A program made the translations under genes and the position numbers. From contig QRFJ01001924.1 in the NCBI GenBank assembly GCA_006176705.1, positions 1 to 64,000 on the forward strand: a DNA stretch of 64,000 nucleotides, read 5' to 3'. This document shows, one piece after another, positions 22,771 to 34,844 of the stretch; positions within the stretch are counted from its first letter, which is position 1, and the number at the start of each line of letters is the position of its first letter. Origin of the DNA: Cocos nucifera (taxonomy: Eukaryota; Streptophyta; Magnoliopsida; Arecales; Arecaceae). Below the pieces are notes generated by a model. The model made no database searches and was not told the origin of the DNA. It saw only the letters and a list, made by a program, of their open reading frames with translations.

Positions 22771-24000
22771 TATTGGGGATAAATTTTACTTCCGTCAAAG
22801 TCCAGTCTGATGCTTAGTCTAATGTAATTGACAATCACGGAAGAGCTTCTATCAGAAATTCTCTTTTCAGTGGCCAAACCCCAGTCGAACTCCTCCAATG
22901 ATCAAATCTCAGCCAAACTTCTTTTGGACTTCAGCCGAACTCCTCCCAGACTTCTTCATCAGTCGGGCCTCTACAGCGACCGAACTCCTTCTGGAACCTC
23001 TTCTTCAGTCGGATTTCTACAAGAGCCAAACTCCTTCCGGATCTCTCCTTTAGTCGGATTTCTATAGGAGCCGAACTCCTTCTAGACCTCTCCTTCAGCC
23101 GGATTTCTACAGGAGCCAAACTTTTTTCGAACTTCTTCGTCAGCCGAATTTCTACAAGAGCCGAATTCCTTCCAAACTTCTCCTTCAGTCGGATTCCTCC
23201 AGGAGTCGAACTCCTTCTGGATTCCTTCAGGAGTTGAACTTCTTTCAGACTTCTCTTTCTATCGAATTCCTTCAAGAGCCAAACTTCTTTCAGACTTCTC
23301 CTTCAGTCGGATTTCTTTATGAGCCAAACTCCTTCCGAATTTCTCCAGAAGCTGAATGAACTTTTCCTTCAATCAGATTCCTGCAGGAGCCGAACTCTTT
23401 TCGAACTTCTTCTTTGGTCGAACTTCTCCATCAGTCGGACTCCTCCTAGGCTTCTACATCAGTCGAGCTCCATCCGAATTTCTTCAGTGGATTGGTTCCA
23501 GTTTCAACTAGCATTCCTTCCGAATGATCCCTTCCAGCCATATTCTCTTTAGAAGTCCGAACTCTTCTGAAATTGATGTATGTCAAAACTCTTCACCAAC
23601 CAACACCTGCTTCCTCCGAACTTCGACTATTAAATCTCAACAAACGGCCACATTATGACAATGGACATCTCTCTCTGTAACAAACTCTACGTGGCCCTCA
23701 AGCAGCCTACTATCAGATGGTTACAGCCGTCACTATCAGTTCTGCTACAGGCTTCGTCTATAATAAGGGACCCTCTAGATACGTTTTTTCTAAGCTCTCT
23801 TCTCCTTCTCAAAACTCTACTGAATTCTTGCCTGAGTACTCCATTTCTATTGGCCAGAAGAGCTGACTTGATCATTGGAGGATCCTACCGGAGCCGCCAC
23901 CACCACCAACTTCGGATGAAACTTTATTTTACAAGTCACCGATGGTGACATCTTCTTCCTCAACTTCAGTTTAATACGTCAACCAGATTCTACACCAACA
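22771..24000 (+). mobile_element. 5' LTR of gypsy element 1
   Basis: 1230 bp running from TATTGGGGATAAA (TG mutated to TA) to CTACACCAACA. Same family as 10157-11415 and 57824-58724. The middle is a minisatellite with CCGAACTCCTTC and CAGTCGGATTTC units. A TATA-like CTATAATAAG lies near 23758. It is inserted in the copia 3' LTR. Confidence 0.92.
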
Positions 24001-24020
24001 GAATTGGCACTAGAGGAAGG
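24001..24020 (+). promoter_or_regulatory. Gypsy primer-binding site
   Basis: GAATTGGCACTAGAGG immediately follows the LTR end. The equivalent in the minus-strand element (57823-57802) reads GGATTGGTGCTAC. Both fit an ancestral ATTGGCGCTA that lost its CpG by deamination on different strands. The tRNA was not assigned. Confidence 0.6.
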
Positions 24021-24142
24021 GCCCTCTGTTCCCTCTATTCCCTTATTCTAAAAGGAGTACTAAGCAGCGATCTCTCTTCTTCCTCTTTAGAGTTCTTTTT
24101 CGAGAAGAAATTTCTCTCAGAAAAGCTTCGACCCGATGATCA

Positions 24143-24330
24143 ATGGCCTCTGCAGCCAGATCCCATCTAGACCTATCCACTCCCGCTTCAACCTCGACAA
24201 CTCAGGCTCCACCTGCAGCCATGGTGGATATGGAGTAGTTTAACTTGTTGGTCCAGCAGGTTTGCAGTCTCACGGAGGCGGTGCAGGCTATACATCGATA
24301 GGCCCCAAGCACCGATTTGATCGGAGCAAG
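24143..24330 (+). pseudogene. gag N-terminus of gypsy element 1, first part
   Basis: The frame begins MASAARSHLDLSTPAST and includes LVQQVCSLTEAVQAIHR, the N-terminal Gag seen antisense at 57640-57480. It has at least two stops and is interrupted at 24330 by the nested element. It resumes at 31343. Confidence 0.7.
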
Positions 24331-25973
24331 TGATAAGTACCATAAATTTACTAATAAAAGTATTAATTTATTAATTAATTTATATTAATTTTTAAAAATT
24401 AATGATCAATTTATATATAATTTTTAAGAAATTTATACTTTTATTAATTAAAAAATTAATTATAAAATAATAAAATTAAAAAAAATTTATAATTAATAAA
24501 AAGAGCTCATTTTTTTAATCGTAACAAAATAAGTTTAGAGCAAAATGGAGCTAAAACAAAAAAGATATGAATTTCTAAAAAATATAAAATAATTTTTTTT
24601 TGAAAAAAATAACATATGGCTCAAATGGCTCAAGCCGCCATGCCACAGCAGCCGGCGCATCCAAATGCGCCGAGCCAAGCTAACCAAGTCGGTGCGCCAA
24701 GCCATCCAAGCTAGCTGACTCAAGCCTAGAAGCCATCAGTCGGTCTATAGAATAGTATGGACCGCCAGCTCAGCAGACATCGACGAATCAGAGCCTGCCA
24801 CGTGGTAGACCTAGACCCCTAAAGGGTTTATAGAAAATTCATCATAGCTCATAGGGCATTTTGGTCTTTTCATCTATCAATAGAAGGTGCTGATTGGTTA
24901 TGGTGTACGGTATGGTCGGTCCATGCGGTCTATAAGAACAGTAATTGCGCCATCGGATGGTTGCAGAAGCTTGCGATTAAGATCGAATGACTGTGGTTAT
25001 TTTCGGATTTGATTCAGCTTCAGACTTCACGCGGATCACCATCCAATGATAGCGCTCGATCTAGGGGATGATCCAATGGTCTAGAACACTCCCGACAATG
25101 ATCAGGACTCCCAACGCATGATTTGTGGCCAGATTTCCTCCATCAACGTGCGATCGGACGGTCAGAATTTAATCCGACCTGATCTAGGCTGATACGCATC
25201 CGATTTTGATGATTTTTGGACCGTTGGATTTCTATTGAATAGCTAGATTTCACCAGACTTACCAGAGTCATATCAGAGCTATTTTAATTCAAATTTTATT
25301 CAAATTTCTTTATATTTTGATGATTACAAAGGCTATTAGTCCCACATTTCCTTTAGAAAAAAATATCCAGCCCTCCTAGCTCTATAAAAAGGATCCCAGA
25401 CCTCCAGAAATCAACATCTCCTGATTAAGGTGAAGCTTTGGTACAGAGCAAAGTCAGGCTATGGGTTAAAGGCTGCTTCAAAGCAATGGATGCTAAGAAG
25501 AAGAGCTGGGCTTCTACACCATCTTTCTGCCAATGTCAATCCAAGATTAGAGATTAGCTTGTTTTAATTTTTTTTCTTCTTTTTATGTATTTAAATTATA
25601 AAATTTTAATTAATGCAATATTTATTTTTATGTTCTTTAATTTTATGCTCTTTATTTTTATTACAATTTAATTTTTATATTTTAATTATTACTTTTTATT
25701 TTTCTGCAAGTAGATGCTAAGATCTAACTAGTAGATCTTAGTACCAAGTTTATTTTTTTGCATAATTTAATTTTTACTTCGCAATTTCAATTTCCAACTT
25801 CAAAATCTATTTTTAAAATTTTTTTTAAAAGATCAAAGATTTCAAATATAAAAATACTATCTTTTCTGTGGATTCGATCTGACTCACTGCTATCTATGCA
25901 TTTTTAATTATTTTAAGAAGTCAGATTAAACTGATAAATATGGTGTCTTAACGACAACATCGCGCTCCTATCA
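24331..25973 (+). mobile_element. Left LTR of nested element
   Basis: 1643 bp. A TATA box (CTATAAAAAG) lies at 25382-25391, with a GTCCCACATTT block at 25339-25349 upstream. The U5 side is AT-rich. Confidence 0.93.
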
Positions 25974-25976
25974 AGT

Positions 25977-25999
25977 TTTTGGTGTCATTGCCGGGAGAG
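25977..25999 (+). promoter_or_regulatory. Primer-binding site of nested element
   Basis: TTTGGTGTCATTGCCGGGA, a decayed form of the TTGGCGCCGTTGCCGGGGA site common in plant gypsy elements. It lies three bases after the LTR end. Confidence 0.75.
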
Positions 26000-27379
26000 G
26001 CACGGATATTAAATTTTTGATCTCTTTAATTTTTTTATAAATAAATTATAAATAAAATTTTTATCTTCTTATAAATATTACTTACTAATTTTTTTTATTA
26101 TTTTACAGAAAAAGAGATTAAAGAACAAAAAAAACTAGGAGTTTTGCTTGGTGAGATCAATCCTAACCCTAGTCCTTTTTATTTATTTATTTATTTTATT
26201 TTAAAATTAAATTTTTTAAAAAAATATATCCACTTAAATCTAATTAAAAATTTCATGATAAGATTAGAAATCCTAACTATTTAGAGCATGCATCATATTA
26301 GTTTTATTTTTTTTATTTTTTTTTATTTTATTATTTTTTTCTGGTGATTGCTGGAGGCAAAGTAAGCCTTTCAAAATTCAATTAGTTACATGCATCTAGT
26401 TTAAATTGCATAGAATCCTTTGATTAAAATTTTTTTGTGCATATTCATATTAAACTAAATTAAGGGCACAACCCAATTAAACAAGATAAGGTGGGAATTT
26501 GATCACCCTTCCTTGGCCCACAAACAACCAACCAGCGTCCTACATTGACCTAAGCCTTTAAATTAAAATCAATTAGACATCAGCCTTAGAAACTCGAGCT
26601 CCATAGGACAAGAAACCCTAAGAGTTGAATCGGATTAGGATAAGTCAATTTGACTGATGTCTAGAAAAGTGGTTCAAGGATGACTGGGCCCGAAGGAAGG
26701 TGGTTTCTAATTAGTTTCGTTTGCTTACCTGGCCAAGCATAATTTGTATCTAAGGCAAGCAATGGAGGGACTCCCACCGACCTTATACTTACCTGGCTAG
26801 TTGATTGGCTAATCCTACACTTGGAGGGCTTGAAGGTGACCTTAATAGTTAGGAGCTGTCTAGATCTAAGATAACCCTTAGTCAGGATTGATTGACTAAC
26901 TTGATTGCTAACCAACATCAAATCTAATTAAACTTAATTCTTCTCTCTCTTCTTAGTTCTAGGACTCCTTAGGACCTCTTCTTTCTTTCTTCTCCTTTCT
27001 CCTCTAAAAATAAAATAAAATAGAATAAAATAAAAACTAAATTAAACTAACTAAAAAATATTAAAAATAATAATTAAATTAAATTAAAAATAATAAATAA
27101 AATATTAAAAAAAAATTTCTAAAAAATTTTGAACCATACATTAGGGTTACACTAATACATGCATGGTAGAAAATTACTTTTTTTGATTTAGTTAAACTTA
27201 ATTGAATGGTTGATTCACATTAAACCTGATAATCAAATGGCTAATCTGAACCTAATAGTCTAAAAATTAGATAAAATTGATCTTCTTACTCAGAAATTAG
27301 ATCAACTCCTAATCCTAGGTCAACAATCTCCTGCACAATTCATATCACCTAGCCCAATCCATCATGTTACACAGTTTCC

Positions 27380-28040
27380 ATCTTTTATCCAAGAACAAGT
27401 CCAAGCTATTCAAGACTACTCCAAGCAGGTTAATAATCTTCTTTCAAATTCATATAACTTTGGTTGGAGAAACCATCCTAATTTTTTTTGGAAACCACAA
27501 CAGGCCAGGCTCAGACCCAAACTCTATCTGTGCAAAACTATCAAAATAGGCCCCAATACCAAAATTATGCCTATAATAATGGTCAGCCTAGTCAGTTTAT
27601 CCAGCCATCATATTACAATCAGCCCTCATACCCACCTCCTCAACAGACCAATCTAGCCGACGATAAATTCAATCAACTTCAATAATTAATTCTAAGCCAA
27701 CAACAATCAATCGCCAGGCTAGAAGCTTAAATAGGATAATTAGTTGAGTCTAACATGAGGAAAGAACTAGATCAACTACCGAGCCTATCAATTTCAAACA
27801 ATCCACCTAATATCCACCAACCACCTGGACCAAGTTATCAATCTAGTGTCTCACCTAAGAATCTCCAATTTAGAGAATGCCAAAGTAATTTCTGAACTTA
27901 AAAGCTATAGGATTCTTATGGACCCATACCAAGATCAGGTGAGAGAGGCTAGTACTGATGCTAGCCAAAATAAAAATTTAGAGGAACTGGTTAGTACTGA
28001 GACTAACCACATAGAAGAACCCGAGCTAGGAAATTAGTAC
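27380..28040 (+). pseudogene. Gag remnant of Athila/Tat type
   Basis: Near 27445 the frame reads YNFGWRNHPNFFW, the signature YNPGWRNHPN-F-W of Athila and Tat-lineage Gag. It continues with Gln/Asn/Pro/Tyr-rich sequence (27488-27685). Stops and frameshifts break it. A second acidic open frame (27846-28037) and a third (28183-28383) follow, of unknown meaning. Confidence 0.75.
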
Positions 28041-29073
28041 TGATGCTAGTTCTAATTTAAATGAGATAGAAATAGAGAGAAAGAGAATAGATGATTTACC
28101 CGAGACTTATAAACCTAATGTCCTATTTTCTTCAACCCTAGAAGCTGGTTCTTCTTACAAAAATCAAGAGGCATGTAATAAAATGTCAATGGAGTTGTTT
28201 AAGCAAGATCACATTAATTTACCTCCAGAATTAAAATCATCTTTAGTCACCATTCCAGCACCCATTGAATCAAACTTAACTCCTAATACAAAAACTCCAT
28301 TCATGAGCATTTTAGAAGAACAAATAGAAAAAATTCTTAATAAACATGGGTCTGAGAATGGAATCATAAATTATATTCCCTAAAATTAACAATGAATATA
28401 TCAATAATGGGATTATAAATCAACTTTCTGAGATTGGCAATCCAAAATCATTGGAATTTGTCAATCCAATATTCGACACAGGATAGTGAGCTACATTGTG
28501 TCTGGCTGAAGACGGTAAACTTAGCGCTTGTGTTGGGCCAATATTTAGTTTTTATCTAATTTATCTTTTTAGTTTATTTTTTTTAGGATAATTTGAATAA
28601 GTTGGAGGGAGAGCTCAAATTTTTCAAAGGCATGTGCTGGACCAAAAATATACTGAGTTAGGTGTATTCTTTCATGTTCTTTATTACATCCTTTATTTTT
28701 TCTTCTCCATTGAGGACAATGTCGATTAAGTTAGGGGGAGAGAAAAATAAAAATTTTAAAATTTTAAGTCCTCAAAAAAGTTAGTATTTAGTATTTAGAC
28801 ACCTGATTATGCTTAAGAATCGAATTAAACTAAGCATTTTTAAAAAAAAATTGATGCATAGATCAGAGAATCTGTGAGATATTGAGGAATCAAGTATTAA
28901 GAAAATTCAATAAAGAGTTAAGTCTAGAACATAAAAAGTTTTTCCTTGGAGCATTTCTAATTATTTCTACTAGCATCAAAGAAAAGTCTACTTTTTATAG
29001 GCTTGTGTAGGGTAACTATACGTTTCTTCATATAAAAATTTATTTTAATAAAATAGTTTCTAAGTACTTCTCA

Positions 29074-29404
29074 CTGAGTAACCGGGCCTCTTTGCCTAAG
29101 CAAGCATTGAGTTTCGCATCAAAAGGTGGGAAGGGCAAAGAAGCTCGTTGTAAAGCTAGTCTTAACTCGTAGCCTATTTGATTCGAGCTAGTAAGCCCGA
29201 GGGGTATTCTATACCTAGTGCCCTAAAGCCAACTGGTTTGGGAGTCATTGGCCCAAGACTCGCTACATGGATCAAATAGAAAGCTTAAGGAGTTAAGACA
29301 CTCAATAGTGGTACAACGTTAAAAAAAAAAAAATATTGGTTTCCCACCGAGTAACCGGAGTCCCGTTGCCTAAGTAAGCAATGATATTCGCATCAAAAAG
29401 TGGG
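29074..29404 (+). ncRNA. Structured non-coding domain in the nested element
   Basis: A core at 29159-29299 folds into nested stems: 29159-29168 with 29290-29299 (10 bp, perfect), 29174-29182 with 29271-29279 (9 bp, perfect), and 29184-29187 with 29259-29262. Two internal hairpins are GGTAT/ATACC (29203-29215) and GCCAA/TTGGC (29228-29252). The core is flanked by direct repeats of about 57 bp (29074-29130 and 29347-29404) sharing GAGTAACCGG, TTGCCTAAG, AAGCA and TTCGCATCAAAA. The stems are seen in sequence; a packaging or RNA function is inference. Confidence 0.5.
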
Positions 29405-29700
29405 CAATGTAAAAATAAAAATTAATAAATGAAGGATGGAAGTAGCAATACACCTTGCCTATATGAAAGTTTAGACAAATCAGAGATAAAGGTGGGATAA
29501 TTTAGAAAAAGTTTTTTGAAAAATTTAATATTTCTTTACTTAATTTTTCTATTGATAAGTATTAATACCCCAATGATATATCTCATTTAAGCTCTACTGA
29601 ATATCAATGGCCATTTTAAAAATTGCTTAGGTAAAATTCGAAACTCTAAAGTTAAAAGGATATTTAAAACTAAATTCTTTCTTTACTCGAGGACGAGCAA

Positions 29701-29718
29701 AGCTTAAGTTGGGGGGTG
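29701..29718 (+). promoter_or_regulatory. Polypurine tract of nested element
   Basis: AGCTTAAGTTGGGGGGTG directly precedes the right LTR. It is the standard second-strand primer site of this group. Confidence 0.85.
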
Positions 29719-31342
29719 TGATAAGTACCATAAATTTATCAATAAAAGTATTAATTTATTAATTAATTTATATTAATTTTTAAGAATTAATGATTAATTT
29801 ATATATAATTTTTAAAAAATTTATATTTTTATTAATTAAAAAATTAATTATAAAATAATAAAAATTAGAAAATAAAATTTTATAATCAATAAAAAGAGCT
29901 CATTTTTTTGATCGTAATGAAATAAGTTTGGAGCAAAATGAAAAAGATATAAATTTCTAAAGAAAAAAATAAAAAAAAAATAACATACGGCTCAAACGGC
30001 TCAAGTCGCCATGCTGCAGCAGCCGGCGCATCCAAATGCGTCGAGCCAAGCTAACCAAGCTGATGCGCCAAGCCATCCAAGCTAGCCGACTCAAGCCCAG
30101 AAGCCATCAGCCAGTCTACAGAACAGTATGGTTCGCCAGCTCAGTAGACACCGGCGAATTAGAGCCTACCACGTGGTAGATCTAGACCCCTAAAGGGTTT
30201 ACAGAAAATTCATCATGGCTCACAGGATATTTTGGTCTTTTCATCTATTAATAGAAGGCGCTGATTGGCTGTGGTGTACGGTATGGTCGGTCCATGCGGT
30301 CCATAAGAACAGTAATTGCACCATCGGATGGTTGCAGAAGCTTGCGGTTAAGATCGAACGGTTGTAGTTATTTTCAGATTTGATTCAGCTTCAGACTTCA
30401 TGCGGATCACCATCCAATGGTAGCACTCGATCCAGGGGATGATTCGACGGTTCAGAACACTCCCAATGATGATCAGGACTTCTGACGCATAATTTGTGGC
30501 CAGATTTCCTCCATCAACATATGATCGGATGGTTAGAATTTAGTCCAACCTGATCTAGGCTGATACGCATCCGATTTTGATGATTTTTGGACTGTTGGAT
30601 TCCTATTGAATGGCTAGATTTTACCAAACTTACCAAAGTCATATCAGAGCTATTTTGATTCAAATTTATTCTAATTTCTTTGTATTTTGATGATTACAAA
30701 GACTATTAGTCCCACATTGCCCTCAAAAAAAAATATCCAGCCCTTCTAGCTCTATAAAAAGGATCCCAGGCCTCTAGAAATCAACATTTTTTATCAAGGT
30801 GTAGCTTTGGTACAAGATGAAGTCAGGCTATGGGTTAAAGGTTGCTTCAAAGTAACGGATGCCGAGAAGAAGAGCTGGGCTTCTACACCATCTTTCTGTC
30901 AATGTTGATCCAAGATTAGAGATCAACTTGTTTTAATTTTTTTCTTCTTTTTATGTATTTAAATTATGAAATTTTAATTAATGCAATATTTATTTTTATG
31001 TTCTTTAATTTTATGCTCTTTATTTTTATTATAATTTAATTTTCATATTTTAATTATTACTTTTTATTTTTTCATAAGTAGATGCTAAGATCTAACTAGT
31101 AGAACTTAGTACTAAGTTTACTTTTCTACATAATTTAATTTCTACTTCATAATTTTAATTTTCGACTTCAAAATCTATTTTTAAATTTTTTTTAAAAAAA
31201 ATTAAAGATTTTAAATCTAAAAATACTATCTTTCCTGTGAATTCAATCCGACTCACTGCTATCTACGCATTTTTAATTATTTTAAGAAGTTGGATTAAAC
31301 TGATAAACATGGTGTCTTAACAACAACATCGCACTCCTATCA
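29719..31342 (+). mobile_element. Right LTR of nested element
   Basis: 1624 bp, counterpart of the left LTR, with TATA box at 30752-30761 and GTCCCACATTG at 30709-30719. The spacing between the two motifs is the same as in the left LTR. Confidence 0.93.
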
Positions 31343-32630
31343 GCAGGCTTCTCCAGAGCTCCATGATCCGATCTGGAGATGACCAACTTGGACTACCCAA
31401 TCTCTGATCTTTGAAAAGGGGAAGCAGAGGATGGAGGTGCCTTGCTCGAACCATGACTCGACCCAGGGGGAGGCTTCACACCCACTCGACCAAAAAACCC
31501 TAGAGATCAATGACCATGAAGATCTCCTTGATCAAAAGCTCCAGAAAATGAGCCGATGAATTGAAGAACTCCGTCACGCTCGCTCCACCCATGATAATGA
31601 TATTTGCACTGATCCTTCTTTTTTTTAGAAGATTATGCAGGAACTGATCCCGCCGAACTTTAAGTTCCCTCAGTTTGAGAGTTATGACGGGACTATCAAT
31701 CCGATTGACACCTGGAGGCCTTTCGGATGATAATGATACTCCATAATGTGCTAGATGCCATTTTGTGTCGGATTTTTTCGTCCAGTCTTAAGGAAGCCAC
31801 CAGAAATTGGTACTCAATCCTTAAGTCAGATACCATCTTTTTCTTTGATCAAATGAGTCATCAGTTTGTAGCTCATTTTATTAGCAGCTGACATCCCCAT
31901 CGAGATTCAAATTTTCTGATGAACATCAAGCAGAAGAAGGGAGAATCCATCTAGGCTTATGTCACCCAGTTTAATGCTGCTGCATTGGAGGTCCGAAATC
32001 TAAACCAGTCAGTTGCAATGGCCGCACTCAAGGATGGCCTTCAGAAGAATGATTTGCTATTTTTCTTAAAAAAGAAGTACCCCAAGAACTTTGCCGATAT
32101 GCTGGCTCGGGCTGAAGGTTATGCCCGAGCTGAAGAGGCCTTCAAGGCCAAGGACAATGAAGCCATTGGAGAGCGGCAAAGCGGCGAGCCGGGTGGGCCC
32201 ACTGAGGAAGAAAAGCTGAGTGAAGCTTGGCCGCACTACCAAACTTCCTTTAAGTGCAAGCGAGCCCGAACTCCTCCTCAGGCTCAGAGGCAGGAAAGCT
32301 CTAATAGAAGGGCATGGTGGGGTTCTTGCCTTTGAAGATTTCACAACTATGCCCCTCTCAATGCTTCAAAAACTCAAGTATTGATGAAAATCAAGGAGCA
32401 ACTGTCGAGACCAAAAAGGATACATACTCACCCCGACAAGCGCAATCTTAATAAGTTCTATCTTTATCATTGTGACCACGGTCATGATACTGAAGAGTAT
32501 ATTCAGCTCCAAGATGAGATCGAGGAGCTCATCAGGCGAGACAGACTCAATCGATTCCTACGGCATCAGTCTGAAGGATGGAAAGATCGACCAAAGGCAC
32601 TGCCATAGCCTGAACCATTGAGGAAGGAAC
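31343..32630 (+). pseudogene. gag of gypsy element 1, second part
   Basis: The retrotransposon-gag domain is recognisable (MQELIPPNFKF, FESYDGT, NWYSILK, AYVTQFNAAALEVRNL). The frame 31985-32335 is open through its C-terminal half. The knuckle-like segment YHCDHGHDTEEYIQL (32381-32608 frame) has the Tat-type C-x-H-H-C arrangement with the final Cys changed to Tyr. Stops and shifts occur around 31720, 31890 and 32335. Confidence 0.85.
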
Positions 32631-32732
32631 AATAAGAAGATCGACCGCCTCTCGACATCATCAATACTATCTCTCAGAGACTTCAGCATGAAGAGGCTAG
32701 CGGATCTGAGGGACTAGTGAAGATGCGGAGAA

Positions 32733-33353
32733 TTGAAGAGCCCATCATTTTCACTGACGAGGATGCTCAAGGAGTCTAGTTCTAGCATAATAACACGGAT
32801 TGTAATCTCTTTAAACATTACCGACTATAATGTACATCGCATTTTGGTAGATAATGAAAGCTCAGTTGATGTATTATTTTATGATGTTTTCTCGAAAATA
32901 TCCTTACTCAATAACCACTTGGGATCTATGAACTCTCCGTTGGTAGGCTTCACTGGCAATACCGTGCTAGTTGAGGGCATAATAACTTTGACTGTGACTG
33001 CAGGACAATATCCGAAGCTGGTTAAGGCACAGGTCGATTTTCTAGTTGTAAAGACTCCATCTGCCTACAATACTATTTTCGACCGACCTAGGTTGAACAT
33101 GCTCCGAGCAGTAGTGTCGACTTATTATCTAAAGGTGAAGTTTCCAATGAGCTGCAAAATTGGAGAGATCAAGGGAGATCAGGCATTGGTGAGATGCTGT
33201 TACTTCATTGCCCTACAAAAAAATATCCAGCTCGACCTTTGTCCTATCGAGGAGCTAGATGCCCATGATGACCTCACCGAGGAGTGGGGCGAGCCTATGG
33301 AGGACCTCATATCTGTGCTATTAAATGATGGGAACGTGGAGCATACTGTATAG
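32733..33353 (+). pseudogene. Aspartic protease domain of gypsy element 1
   Basis: An open frame of 206 codons. The active-site loop reads LVDNESSVDVLFYD; the family has D-N/T-G-S, so the key Gly is Glu here. The downstream GFTGN, VDFLVV and IFDRPRLNMLRAVVSTYYLKVKFP match Tat-type Pr. It would normally be the middle of Gag-Pol. The Gly to Glu change suggests it is inactive. Confidence 0.85.
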
Positions 33354-33449
33354 ATCGGCTCTAACTTGGGGGACGAGATTCGGGAGCAACTTGTCACCTT
33401 CCTCAAAAAAATGCGGACATCTTTGCTTGAATCCCAGCAGATATGCCAG

Positions 33450-34240
33450 AAATTGATGCCGAGGTCATGAAACATCGGCTCGTCGTTGAACCTAAGTATC
33501 AGCCCATAAAAGAGAAGATGCACAACCATGCCCTAGAGAGGCAGAAAGCAATCGTAGAAGAAGTAGGCAAGCTTCTCAAAGCTGGATTCATCTAAAAAGT
33601 TAACTATTCGATCTGGATCTCAAACGTGATCCTCATAAAAAAGGAAAACAACAAGTGGAGGATGTGTATAGACTTCAAAAAGCTGAACAAAGCTTGCCCA
33701 AAGGATTGCTACCCTCTTTCTTGGATTGATCAACTGATAGACGCAACCTCGGGCCACGAACTCCTCACCTTCATGGATGCCTTCTTCGACTATAATCAAA
33801 TATGGATGGCATCGAAGGATGAGGAGAAAACTGCTTTTATTACTGATCGTGGTCTTTATTATTATAGGATTATGCCTTTTGGGCTTAAGAATGCAGGAGC
33901 AACGTACCAGCACCTGGTCAACAATATCTTCAAATAGCAGATCAGCCATAATATGAAGGTGTATATGGATGACATACTCATCAAAAGCTGAGCTTTTATA
34001 AACCACCTCACCGACCTTGAAGAGACCTTCAGTGCACTCAAGAAGCATAAAGTAAAGCTGAATCTGACTAAGTGTGCCTTTGGTGTGATCTCAGAGAAGT
34101 TTCTGAGGTTTATGATGTCAAGGCATGGGATTGAAGTAAATCTAGAGAAAATTCTAGCTATTTAGGAGATGACTGCTCCAAAAATAATCAAAGAAGTTCA
34201 GCACATGATTGAAAAAATGGCGTTCCTAAATCACTTCATC
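33450..34240 (+). pseudogene. Reverse transcriptase of gypsy element 1
   Basis: The 103-codon open frame at 33626-33937 covers WRMCIDFKKLNKACPKD and MPFGLKNAGATYQ. After a stop, the catalytic YMDD follows at 33962-33973. Stops at about 33937 and 33988 break the frame, so it cannot give an active enzyme. Confidence 0.9.
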
Positions 34241-34306
34241 TCGAGATTGGCCGAGTGATGCATGCCCTTCTTCCAAATTCTCAAGTAACCAAAGAACTTC
34301 TGCTGG

Positions 34307-34640
34307 ATGATGGAGTGCCAACAGGCATTTGAGGAGCTTAAAAACTATTTCGGCTCACCTCCACTACTGGCAAAGCTCGAACCTAGAGAAGAATTATTTT
34401 TGTACCTAGCAGTCTCTCCGACAGCTTTGGCAGTAGTCCTGATCAAGGAGGAAGCAAAGATGCAGCGATCGGTCTACTACATAAGTCGGATCCTGAGGGT
34501 TGCAGAGATCAGGTACTCTAAACTAGAGCAATTGACCTACTCTCTTCTAATTGCTGCCAGGAGACTCCGATTTTACTTTTAGAGGCACACCATAATGGTC
34601 CTCATGGATCAACCAATAAAAACAGTCCTTCATCGAATGG
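34307..34640 (+). pseudogene. First RNase H domain of gypsy element 1
   Basis: Open frame 34307-34582 contains CQQAFEELK, LFLYLAVSP and YYISRILR, the RNase H linked to RT in Ty3/gypsy elements. It ends in a stop at 34580. Confidence 0.85.
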
Positions 34641-34844
34641 ATACTTTCAGAAGAATTACAAAATGAGCAATCGAGCTCATGGAGTTCGACATCAATTATC
34701 GATCCTGGCCATCGATCAAAGCCTAGATATTGATAGATTTTATAGTAGAATGTACCATTTCAGATGATGCCGAGCTTGAACAGAATGAGATCGATGCTTT
34801 GTTGTCGCAATTAAGCTTCTTCGAAGAGAGTGCCAACCTTTCCA

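Larger units (their letters stand above)
24331..31342 (+). mobile_element. Nested non-autonomous Athila/Tat-like element (LARD type), 7.0 kb
   Basis: LTRs lie at 24331-25973 and 29719-31342, both running TGATAAG...CTATCA. The 5-bp target duplication is GCAAG (24326-24330) and GCAGG (31343-31347); the empty site is visible in the minus-strand relative near 57510. Inside are a primer site, a gag remnant, long non-coding DNA and a purine tract. No RT, integrase or protease is seen, so it would need another element to move. LTRs differ at roughly one base in ten in sampled parts, mostly transitions, so it is old. Confidence 0.93.

Noticed and set aside
26661..26921. 86-codon frame in the nested element
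   Set aside because: Antisense to the element leader, with no recognisable domain; taken as chance.
29159..29299. tRNA or snoRNA gene
   Set aside because: The fold is branched, but there is no tRNA arm geometry, no A/B boxes in the right place and no C/D or H/ACA boxes.
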